A model generated the notes under the pieces. It searched no databases. It saw nothing but the letters and a program-made list of their open reading frames with translations, and was not told where the DNA came from. A DNA stretch of 22,463 nucleotides, taken from NCBI GenBank assembly GCA_964554265.1, contig CAZKOB010000052.1, positions 1 to 22,463 of the forward strand, in the 5' to 3' direction. The position numbers were made by a program, and so were the translations under genes. Source of the DNA: RGIG8745 sp964554265. GTDB lineage: Bacteria > Bacteroidota > Bacteroidia > Bacteroidales > Bacteroidaceae. This document shows, piece after piece, positions 1 to 6,346 of this stretch. Numbering within the stretch: the first letter of the stretch is position 1; the number at the start of each line of letters is the position of its first letter.

Positions 1-40
1 AGAGCAGAACCTTGAATTTTTCTACTTTCATACGCTTATA

Positions 41-55
41 TTTTTAAGTGCAAAT
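41..55. repeat. Putative left attachment core (attL) of a 9.1-kb element
   Basis: The 15 bases TTTTTAAGTGCAAAT occur here and again, perfectly and in the same orientation, at 9143-9157. This copy lies about 260 bp upstream of a tyrosine recombinase gene, and the other copy lies just past the last cargo gene. That is the layout expected when an IntDOT-type integrase recombines a circular element into a short matching target. The assignment is inferred. The repeat is AT-rich, so chance is not excluded, but length, position and orientation all fit. Confidence 0.6.
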
Positions 56-74
56 AATAGGATGAAAAGCAGAT

Positions 75-144
75 TTGAGCATAATTGAGCATTCCTGCTG
101 AAAGTCAATAAGTTTGGCACAGGTTGACACAAAGTGGCATAGGT
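75..144. repeat. Helically phased direct repeats between attL and int
   Basis: TTGAGCAT occurs at 75-82 and 85-92 (10-bp period). TGGCACAGGT at 115-124 recurs as TGGCATAGGT at 135-144 (20-bp period, one mismatch). Both spacings put the copies on the same face of the helix. Lying between the putative attL core and the integrase gene, they are good candidates for arm-type integrase sites or excisionase sites. The repeats are visible; the role is inferred. Confidence 0.45.
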
Positions 145-261
145 GTGGAAGACAGGCTTTTGGAAAAATATAGAAACAGATGCTCTTCCAAATCATTACC
201 TGACATCAGATGCACTTTTAACACTAACGGTCTATATTTCTGCGTTCTGCATAGGTTTACA

Positions 262-294
262 TTCTGCCTTTGCAACTCCCGTAAACTAATTTTG
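262..294 (+). promoter_or_regulatory. Probable integrase promoter
   Basis: TAATTTTG at 287-294 matches the Bacteroidales -7 consensus TAnnTTTG. A weak -33-like TTCTG lies at 262-266, with a 20-bp spacer. Transcription would start near 302, giving a leader of only about 15 nt before the ATG at 317. Confidence 0.5.
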
Positions 295-316
295 CACCAA
301 ACAAAAAATAAGGATT

Positions 317-1525
317 ATGAGGAGTACATTCAAGACCGTGTTCTACGTGAACGCAAGCAAGGAGAAGAACGGAATTGTCCCCATCATGGGACGTGTGACA
401 ATCAACGGGACTATCGCACAGTTCAGTTGCAAGCAGACCATTCCAAAGACACTTTGGGATGCGAAAGGCAACCGCGCCAAAGGTAAAAGTAAGGAGGCAC
501 AGGCGGTGAACTTCGCATTGGAGAACATCAAGGCGCAGATAACGAAGCACTACCAGCGCATTTCCGACCGCGAGGCATACGTGACGGCGGAAATGGTGCG
601 CAACGCCTATCAGGGAATCGGCACGGAATATGAGACACTGTTGCGTGCTTTGGACAAGGAGAACAAAATCTTTTCCAAACGTGTGGGCAAAGACCGTTCC
701 TTAAACACCTACCGAAAACACCTCATTGTCAGAAAGTACGTTGCGGAGTTCATAAAGAAACAATACAAGCGGAACGACCTCGGCATGAACGAACTGACGG
801 AGGATTTCATCCGCGACTTCTGCCTGTACCTGCGTAACGATGTCGGGCTTGCACAATCTTCCGTGTGGATATACTCCACTCCCTTGAAGCATATCGTGAC
901 CACGGCGCACTACCATGGTAAGATACCGAGAAACCCGTTTGCGATGTACCATGTTGACCCTGACCACAAGGAGCGCGAGTACCTGACGGAAAAGGAACTG
1001 CGCAGCATGAGTTCCATCAAGTTGGATGACCCCAACCTCGCATTCGCCCGTGACCTTTTCTTATTCGGGTGCTGGACGGGCATCTCGTTCATCGACATCA
1101 AGAACCTAACTACCGACAATCTTGTGGAAACGAACGGTGCACAGTGGATAGTATCGAAACGGCAGAAGACGGGTGTGCCTTTCCGAATCAAGCTGATGGA
1201 CATCCCGAAGCGGATAATCAAGAGGTATGAGCCTTTTAGGACGGGCTATCGACTGTTCGACATGGCTTCATATAGTGCGATAAACCAGCGTATCAAAAGT
1301 GTGGCGAAGAAATGCGGTATTGAGAAGCGGATTTCATTCCACGTGAGTCGCCACAGCTTCGCAGTCATGGCATTGAACTACGGTATGCCGATAGAGAGCG
1401 TGAGCAAGATTCTCGGTCACACGAAAATCACCACCACGCAGATTTACGCCAAGGTGACGAACACGAAACTTGACAGCGACATTTCCGCATTTGAGAGCAA
1501 GATAGGCAGACGTTTCGCCAAATAG
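317..1525 (+). CDS. int: Tyrosine recombinase (IntDOT-like integrase)
   Basis: This integrase catalyses site-specific integration and excision of the surrounding mobilizable element. The 402-residue length is normal for Bacteroides element integrases. The N-terminal part (about 1-100) fits the arm-binding domain, about 110-205 the SAM-like core-binding domain, and 215-385 the catalytic domain. Visible catalytic residues are H342-x-x-R345, H368 (in LGH) and nucleophile Y377, with a lysine candidate in the strand at 281-284. The first catalytic arginine is replaced by Ser257 (WTGISFID), a substitution also known in CTnDOT IntDOT. The ATG at 317 is chosen because MRSTFKTVFY matches the usual start of this family and follows the promoter closely. 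The small gene at 1535 begins 9 bp downstream, so the two are probably cotranscribed. Confidence 0.95.
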   Translation: MRSTFKTVFYVNASKEKNGIVPIMGRVTINGTIAQFSCKQTIPKTLWDAKGNRAKGKSKEAQAVNFALENIKAQITKHYQRISDREAYVTAEMVRNAYQGIGTEYETLLRALDKENKIFSKRVGKDRSLNTYRKHLIVRKYVAEFIKKQYKRNDLGMNELTEDFIRDFCLYLRNDVGLAQSSVWIYSTPLKHIVTTAHYHGKIPRNPFAMYHVDPDHKEREYLTEKELRSMSSIKLDDPNLAFARDLFLFGCWTGISFIDIKNLTTDNLVETNGAQWIVSKRQKTGVPFRIKLMDIPKRIIKRYEPFRTGYRLFDMASYSAINQRIKSVAKKCGIEKRISFHVSRHSFAVMALNYGMPIESVSKILGHTKITTTQIYAKVTNTKLDSDISAFESKIGRRFAK

Positions 1526-1534
1526 CTATAGCCT

Positions 1535-1903
1535 ATGAAACGAGAAGTTGTAACAATGGATGGGTACGGCAGGGTTGTAGTACCGTCCGACACAGCAAAT
1601 ATATGGATGAACGAAATGGAATTGGTGGAGCTGTTCGAGACAATCGCCCCGACACTTCGTGCCGCTATCCGAGCCGTATATAAGAGTGGAGTGCTGAAAC
1701 AACATGAGGCAGAACGGTATATCCGTATGCCTGACGGGTACGGCATGGACGTGTACACCCTGCCTATGGTCGTGACACTCGCTTTCCGCATCAACACCCC
1801 GTGTGCAGCAAGGGTGCGCAATGCGATGCTGGAAAGAATTTACGGGCGAAAAGAGAAACAAGTTCTGTGGATAGCAACGGGCAGACCTATGTGCGACTGT
1901 TAG
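1535..1903 (+). CDS. Small conserved protein beside integrase, putative DNA-binding
   Basis: The 122-residue protein is the type often found directly after integrase genes in Bacteroides mobilizable elements. It opens with a strand-rich segment (MKREVVTMDGYGRVVVP), continues with a helical segment about 29-65, and has a stretch (DVYTLPMVVTLAFRINTPCA, about 72-91) that recalls the RhuM-like virulence-protein domain. Tn4555 carries a small targeting gene (tnpA) close to its int, and this gene may be its counterpart, but that is positional inference. It sits 9 bp after int and is followed by a strong terminator, so int and this gene form a unit. Exact function is unknown. Confidence 0.75.
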   Translation: MKREVVTMDGYGRVVVPSDTANIWMNEMELVELFETIAPTLRAAIRAVYKSGVLKQHEAERYIRMPDGYGMDVYTLPMVVTLAFRINTPCAARVRNAMLERIYGRKEKQVLWIATGRPMCDC

Positions 1904-1929
1904 AGCGTGGGTACGTACATACGCCAACC

Positions 1930-1971
1930 GCCCGAAGAAGCGACAAGGGAATGCCTCTTCGGGCTTTCTTT
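1930..1971 (+). terminator. Intrinsic terminator after int unit
   Basis: GCCCGAAGA (1930-1938) pairs perfectly with TCTTCGGGC (1956-1964), followed by the T-rich run TTTCTTT. It closes the int/small-protein transcription unit. Confidence 0.85.
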
Positions 1972-2080
1972 ATTCCTCCCAGCCCATTTCCCTATGAGAT
2001 TTTCTGCATTTTCTTGTATGCCGGTTACGATTGCACTGTTCTGCTTCGTTTTGCGTATCAAGGTTTTAAGTATCATGCTG

Positions 2081-2088
2081 TAGCTTTG
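2081..2088 (+). promoter_or_regulatory. Probable promoter -7 box for helicase gene
   Basis: TAGCTTTG matches TAnnTTTG and is followed by CACC. No good -33 TTTG lies at the proper distance; one at 2050-2053 is too far. Transcription would start near 2095, giving a leader of about 55 nt. Confidence 0.4.
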
Positions 2089-2149
2089 CACCTGATTGTT
2101 TAACCCGTTTCCGACGCTACTGTCGGAGACATAAAACCAAGCAAAGCCA

Positions 2150-3337
2150 ATGGAAGAAAAAGACGAATTCATCCGCGTGGGGACAACCCTCTACAAGATT
2201 GTTGACCAGCCACTGATTGACGGAGGCTGTGTGAAGAAACGCATCGCATGGAACTCCGAAACCTTGCGGCAGGACTATGGCAAAGACCGCATGGCGACCG
2301 TGCCGAAGTATGACGGTTTCTGTACCGTCCCCGACCATGTGGACTACAAGCCTGTTGTGGGCAAGTTCCTCAATCTTTACGAGCCAATAGGACACCGACC
2401 GCAGGAGGGCGGCTTCCCCTGTATCCGCTCGTTAGTGGAACATATCTTCGGGGAACAATACGAGTTGGGGATGGACTATCTGCAACTGCTTTACCTGCAA
2501 CCCATTCAAAAGCTGCCTATCCTATTGTTGGTGTCAGAGGAACGAAACACAGGCAAAAGCACGTTCCTGAACTTCCTGAAAGCCATTTTCCAAGACAACG
2601 TGACGTTCAACACCAACGAGGACTTCCGCAGCCAGTTCAATTCAGACTGGGCAGGCAAGTTGCTCATCATGGTGGACGAGGTGCTGCTCAACCGCAGGGA
2701 GGACAGCGAACGGTTGAAAAATCTCAGTACCACACTTTCCTACAAAGTGGAGGCGAAAGGCAAAGACCGCAATGAGATAGGCTTCTTCGCCAAGTTCGTG
2801 CTGTGTTCCAACAACGAGCATCTGCCCGTCATCATAGACGCAGGCGAGACACGCTATTGGGTGCGCAAGATAGAACGGTTACAGTGTGACGATACCGACT
2901 TCCTGCAAAGGCTGAAGAATGAAATCCCTGCTTTCCTGTACTTCCTTATTCATAGGGAACCATCAACGAAAAAAGAAAGCCGTATGTGGTTTGCCCCGAA
3001 GCTGATTGAGACAGAAGCCCTGCGGAAGATAATCCGCAGCAACCGCAACCGCTTGGAGATTGAGATGGCGGACTTACTGCTCGACATCATGACGAGGATG
3101 GAGGTGGAAACGGTGTCATTCTGCCTGAATGACATTATTCCCCTGCTGCTGTGTTCGCAGGTCAAGGCGGAGAAACCGCAGGTTCGAAAAGTAGTGCAGG
3201 AGTGCTGGAAATTATCCCCCGCACCAAACGGACTTACCTATACCACCTATATGTATGGCGGTGACGGACGGTATCAGGTTCGTAAAGGCGTGGGCAGGTA
3301 TTACACTGTTACCAAGGGGCTGCTGGAGAGCCTCTGA
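2150..3337 (+). CDS. SF3/P4-type helicase of a primase-helicase family
   Basis: This is an SF3-type replicative helicase, related to the helicase half of phage P4-like primase-helicases (DUF5906-like proteins of Bacteroides elements). Motif A is at 129-139 (SEERNTGKSTF), motif B at 171-178 (LLIMVDEV) and motif C around 215-224 (FVLCSNNEH), with a candidate arginine finger at R235. The 395 residues cover only the helicase plus a C-terminal winged-helix-like tail. No primase active site is visible, so priming may come from the host or be absent. Its likely role is replicating the excised circular element, or processing its DNA during transfer. It has its own promoter and is followed by a non-coding, repeat-rich region that could be its origin. 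Confidence 0.88.
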   Translation: MEEKDEFIRVGTTLYKIVDQPLIDGGCVKKRIAWNSETLRQDYGKDRMATVPKYDGFCTVPDHVDYKPVVGKFLNLYEPIGHRPQEGGFPCIRSLVEHIFGEQYELGMDYLQLLYLQPIQKLPILLLVSEERNTGKSTFLNFLKAIFQDNVTFNTNEDFRSQFNSDWAGKLLIMVDEVLLNRREDSERLKNLSTTLSYKVEAKGKDRNEIGFFAKFVLCSNNEHLPVIIDAGETRYWVRKIERLQCDDTDFLQRLKNEIPAFLYFLIHREPSTKKESRMWFAPKLIETEALRKIIRSNRNRLEIEMADLLLDIMTRMEVETVSFCLNDIIPLLLCSQVKAEKPQVRKVVQECWKLSPAPNGLTYTTYMYGGDGRYQVRKGVGRYYTVTKGLLESL

Positions 3338-3795
3338 TATTCTGTTGAATTGTTGAATATATATAATAGAATATTGATATATAGCAACATACAGGCTCAA
3401 CAGAATGCCAACAACACCCAACGGACGATGAAGAGGGAATGTGGCAGCATCCAGTCCTGTCATCACATTTTCTTTTCGTTGCCGTTTGTTGGGCATCATG
3501 CATTTGTTGAAAACAAGTTGAATATGTATCGTTCAATATATCAGCATATTGCGTGCGACATTCAACGGTTCAACGCTTTTGCACACGCCAACAAGTCCGC
3601 TGGGAAAACGGTAAGGCAATCCAAGCGGTATTACGTGTGCCGATATGCAGACAAAAAGGTATGCCCGCATGACGGCACGGAACCATGATGACATATAGAC
3701 ATGGCGGCATGGCGTACATTCCGAACAGGCAAAAAAAGGAAGGCATCCGGTAACCACCGACAGCGCAGCGGATTTTGGGGAATGGAAAAGCCATA
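3338..3795. other. Non-coding region with paired GTTGAA motifs, possible replication origin
   Basis: No ORF here has a credible start. GTTGAA occurs at 3344-3349 and 3352-3357 (8-bp period) and at 3506-3511 and 3517-3522. In inverse orientation, TTCAAC occurs at 3561-3566 and 3569-3574 (8-bp period). The outermost pairs therefore form the same composite motif, GTTGAAnnGTTGAA, in inverted orientation about 200 bp apart. TTCTGTTGA (3340-3348) is also complementary to TCAACAGAA (3397-3405), flanking an AT-rich core. Iteron-like pairs around AT-rich DNA next to a helicase gene suggest an origin. This is inference. Confidence 0.4.
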
Positions 3796-3855
3796 GCTCA
3801 TTAGGGCGTTTTCCTCACGCACCGCTGCGCTAATGCTAAAAACGCCCCAATGAGC
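3796..3855. other. Candidate oriT hairpin upstream of MobV relaxase
   Basis: GCTCATTAGGGCGTTTT (3796-3812) is an inverted repeat of AAAACGCCCCAATGAGC (3839-3855), with one mismatch over 17 bp and a 26-base loop. It lies about 105 bp upstream of the relaxase start. MobV relaxases usually act at an origin of transfer with an inverted repeat just upstream of their gene. No nic site can be fixed from sequence alone. A transcription terminator is less likely because no T-run follows. Confidence 0.55.
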
Positions 3856-3960
3856 CGAAAGGGTTCCACCCCTCCGGACACCCCGTTTTCATGCGGTACG
3901 ACCGCACCGGACGGGCATGAACAAACAAGTTTGTAAAACCAATAAAAACAAAAGACGGAC

Positions 3961-5256
3961 ATGGGATACATAAGCATCCAATTCAACAAGGCGAAAGGCT
4001 CGGCAGACACGGGCGCGTCCGACCACATCGAACGCAAGACCATACCCAAGAATGCCGACCCTACACGTACCGGCCTCAACCGTGAGCTGGTGGATTTTCC
4101 CGATGGCGTGACAGACCGCACCGGAGCAATCAACCACCGTATCCGCACGGCAGGCATCAAGAGGAAGATAACGCCCGACCAAGTGAGGGCAATCCGCATC
4201 GTGCTTTCAGGCACACATGAGGACATGGCGAAAGTGCAGGATGAGGGCAGACTAAACGAATGGTGTGCCGACAACCTGCAATGGCTACACCGCACGTTCG
4301 GACGGGAGAACACCGTTTCGGCTGTCCTGCATATGGACGAGCATACGCCGCACATCCACGCCACGGTAGTGCCGATAGTGACAGGCGAACGAAGGAAAGC
4401 GAAAAAGAGGCAACAGGCGGAGGGTAAGCGTACCTATCGTAAGAAAACGGATGCCGTCCGCCTGTGCGCCGATGACGTGCTGACACGTGAGAAGTTGTCA
4501 GCCTACCATGACAGCTATGCGGAGGCGATGGCGAAATACGGCTTGCAGCGCGGCATACGTGGTTCGGAGGCACGGCACATCACCACCTCCCAATACTACC
4601 GTGACTTGACGCGGCAGACGGAGAAACTGGAAGTCGGTGTGCGGCAGTTGCAGGCGGAACGGCAACAGGCGGAACAGAAACTTGACGAGGTGAAGAAAGA
4701 AATCAAGTCAGAGAAATTGGAAGCCGCCAAGACCGAGGCGAAAGCCGCATTCGTGGCAAAGGTCGGTTCTCTTTTGGGCGGTGGGAAGATGAAAGCGGAA
4801 AGAGAAGAGTTCCAGCAGCGCATAGCGGAACTTGAAAACCAAAATACAAGGTTGGAACAGCATATTAAGCAGATGGAACGTGAACACCAAGTCCAATGCA
4901 GCAAGTTCAGTGAATATACGGACAAGGTAAAACGATATTTCCCTCATGTGGAGAAGCTGTTGCTCCTGATAGAATTCTGCCGTAATACGCTGCACTTCTC
5001 CGAACGGATTATCCAAGAACTGTGCAAGTTGAAGAAAGTGAAGTTGAAGGGCGATTTCTACTCACCTGAGTTTAATCGTAAATTCCATGCGGAAGGTGCG
5101 GCTTTCTCGTTTGAAGAAGACAAAGGCAGGACTGGACATTTCCAAATATGCGTGAACGATATTCCGCTTGTGCAGTGGTTCCGACAGAAAGCGCATGAAT
5201 GGAGAAACGGCTTGGGAATTGATACCACAAAGCAAAGTTGTGGGATGAAAATCTAA
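3961..5256 (+). CDS. mobA: MobV-family relaxase (Mob_Pre)
   Basis: This relaxase nicks oriT and pilots one strand of the element into a recipient, using conjugation machinery supplied by a co-resident ICE or plasmid. The N-terminal half carries the MOBV signature: HMDEHTPHIH at 124-133 with metal-binding His124, His131 and His133 and acidic D126/E127, plus the N-terminal conserved DHIERK region (21-26) and N40. About 205-330 is a long Gln/Glu/Lys-rich coiled coil. The C-terminal 100 residues are not recognised. The 431-residue length is usual for Bacteroides mobilizable transposons. No second mobilization gene is present, as is common for MOBV. A strong inverted repeat lies just upstream. GC content resembles int and the helicase, unlike the cargo that follows. 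Confidence 0.93.
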   Translation: MGYISIQFNKAKGSADTGASDHIERKTIPKNADPTRTGLNRELVDFPDGVTDRTGAINHRIRTAGIKRKITPDQVRAIRIVLSGTHEDMAKVQDEGRLNEWCADNLQWLHRTFGRENTVSAVLHMDEHTPHIHATVVPIVTGERRKAKKRQQAEGKRTYRKKTDAVRLCADDVLTREKLSAYHDSYAEAMAKYGLQRGIRGSEARHITTSQYYRDLTRQTEKLEVGVRQLQAERQQAEQKLDEVKKEIKSEKLEAAKTEAKAAFVAKVGSLLGGGKMKAEREEFQQRIAELENQNTRLEQHIKQMEREHQVQCSKFSEYTDKVKRYFPHVEKLLLLIEFCRNTLHFSERIIQELCKLKKVKLKGDFYSPEFNRKFHAEGAAFSFEEDKGRTGHFQICVNDIPLVQWFRQKAHEWRNGLGIDTTKQSCGMKI

Positions 5257-5326
5257 TATATACATGAATCTCACTCAGAAAGTAGAGAAAATCATTCAAT
5301 GAAAGGGATTTATCAAGTATTTTAGC

Positions 5327-5334
5327 TACTTTTG
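5327..5334 (+). promoter_or_regulatory. Probable promoter of the cargo operon
   Basis: TACTTTTG followed by CA matches the Bacteroidales -7 box. No clear -33 TTTG is seen 19-20 bp upstream. Transcription would start near 5342 and give a leader of about 250 nt running through the nested inverted repeat before the lipoprotein ATG at 5593. Confidence 0.45.
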
Positions 5335-5409
5335 CAATCGGATTGGGGCAACCCTTTCCAAGACATACGAAAAAAGAAGAAGCGTTATGCTTATCTTGTA
5401 GAACGGAAA

Positions 5410-5549
5410 CCTGAGAAATTTCTGAATTGTGTACAAGGGTAGCATAGTGGTTCTCACGCTATAGCGTGGGCTGCTATTACTACATCTGTACACAGGGTTT
5501 TCTCAGGACCTCCGAACTAAGACGTAGCATCGCAGTGCCACGCTTCGTG
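5410..5549 (+). promoter_or_regulatory. Structured leader: nested inverted repeat plus a related second hairpin
   Basis: Paired segments nest inside each other: CCTGAGAAA (5410-5418) with TTTCTCAGG (5499-5507), TGTGTACA (5428-5435) with TGTACACA (5487-5494), TAGCA (5440-5444) with TGCTA (5472-5476), and the central perfect palindrome CACGCTATAGCGTG (5455-5468). The apical part is repeated loosely downstream: GTAGCAT...CACGCT...CGTG occurs at 5439-5468 and 5524-5549. Lying between the cargo promoter and the first cargo ORF, it could be a cis-regulatory RNA with alternative hairpins, or a DNA site used when cargo was inserted. I do not recognise it as a named family. Confidence 0.6.
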
Positions 5550-5592
5550 TTTTGGACAAGTGTCAATAATTATCATTAAAATAGCGAACATC

Positions 5593-6264
5593 ATGAAGAA
5601 TGTTATTACCTTATTATTCTGTGCAGTTGCATTAGTTATGACTTCTTGCACACTCTCTAACGAGGAAAAAGCTGAGAATTTGGTTAAAGAGACGCTTAAA
5701 GACTATCTCTATCACCCAGATTCCTATGAACCAATATCAACAAAAGTTGATAGTATGTTCATTGATGTAACTACTATTGACCCTATTATGGAAACCAGTG
5801 ATGACATCAAAGATTTGATGTCTAAAATAAACAGATGTAAAAGAAAAGTTGAATCTGCTGAATCTTCTATGGATATTTTTGCTCCTGATGGATATTCTTC
5901 TCAATACTCTCGTGGAGAATATGCGCGGGCAAAAAAAGAAAAAGAAAAGGCCAAATCTGATTTGGATAAATATACCAAGAAACTTTCAGAACAACTTGCT
6001 TCTTTAAAAGAAAACGTTGCTAAATATCACAAAGGTGAATTTACAGGTTGGGCAGTAAGTCATAGATTTAGAAGTCTTAATGGTGCAGGCTCAATGACTA
6101 TTCCGGGAGAAATGATTTTCTTTTGCGATAAAGAGTTTACGACTTGTGGCGGTTATGAAGTTGATAAGTTCGAGAACTTTGCAAAAATTTTAAAAGCTGT
6201 AGATGAAGCAACTTCTGATGAAGATATAATAGATTATTTTAGGGAGGATAGTTTTTTACTGTAA
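5593..6264 (+). CDS. Putative lipoprotein with coiled coil, cargo gene
   Basis: The 223-residue protein has a lipoprotein signal peptide: a short basic start, a hydrophobic core (4-15) and a lipobox ending VMTSC with Cys19 as the lipidation site. It should be anchored on the outside of the inner membrane or in the outer membrane. Residues about 70-145 are a Lys/Glu-rich coiled coil (AKKEKEKAKSDLDKYTKKL). A C-terminal beta-rich stretch (about 150-190, FTGWAVSHRFR and on) recalls small Bacteroides lipoproteins of unknown function. The ATG at 5593 is preferred over an upstream in-frame non-ATG start at 5560 because it begins the signal peptide. Base composition is clearly more AT-rich than the mobilization genes. 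It lies 82 bp before the helicase gene, so the two are probably cotranscribed. Function is unknown. Confidence 0.8.
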   Translation: MKNVITLLFCAVALVMTSCTLSNEEKAENLVKETLKDYLYHPDSYEPISTKVDSMFIDVTTIDPIMETSDDIKDLMSKINRCKRKVESAESSMDIFAPDGYSSQYSRGEYARAKKEKEKAKSDLDKYTKKLSEQLASLKENVAKYHKGEFTGWAVSHRFRSLNGAGSMTIPGEMIFFCDKEFTTCGGYEVDKFENFAKILKAVDEATSDEDIIDYFREDSFLL

Positions 6265-6289
6265 CTCCTGTCCCTTAATAACATAGAAA

Positions 6290-6321
6290 GTTGGTGTGCC
6301 TTCGTGGCACGCTAACCTTTT
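6290..6321 (+). terminator. Hairpin between the two cargo genes (attenuator-like)
   Basis: GTTGGTGTGCC (6290-6300) pairs along all 11 positions (two G-T wobbles) with GGCACGCTAAC (6306-6316). The loop is TTCGT and is followed by CTTTT. The short T-tract suggests partial termination, which would lower helicase output relative to the lipoprotein. It could instead be an RNA processing or stability element. Confidence 0.55.
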
Positions 6322-6346
6322 ATCAACGGCAAATCTTTTTTATAAC

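Noticed and set aside
124..486. 120-residue open frame overlapping the integrase start
   Set aside because: It overlaps int in another frame, lacks protein-like composition, and has no promoter fitting its start.
3350..3688. 112-residue open frame between helicase and relaxase
   Set aside because: It starts only at TTG, runs through the repeat-rich region and has no recognisable protein features; the interval is better read as non-coding.
3801..4364. 187-residue minus-strand frame antisense to the relaxase
   Set aside because: Mirror of a strongly coding + strand gene with clear MOBV motifs; its Arg/Ser/Cys-rich composition is typical of a shadow.
6296..6346. GTG start extending the helicase by 17 residues
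   Set aside because: The GTG lies in the stem of an 11-bp hairpin and the added residues are not family-like; the ATG at 6347 begins the membrane helix directly.
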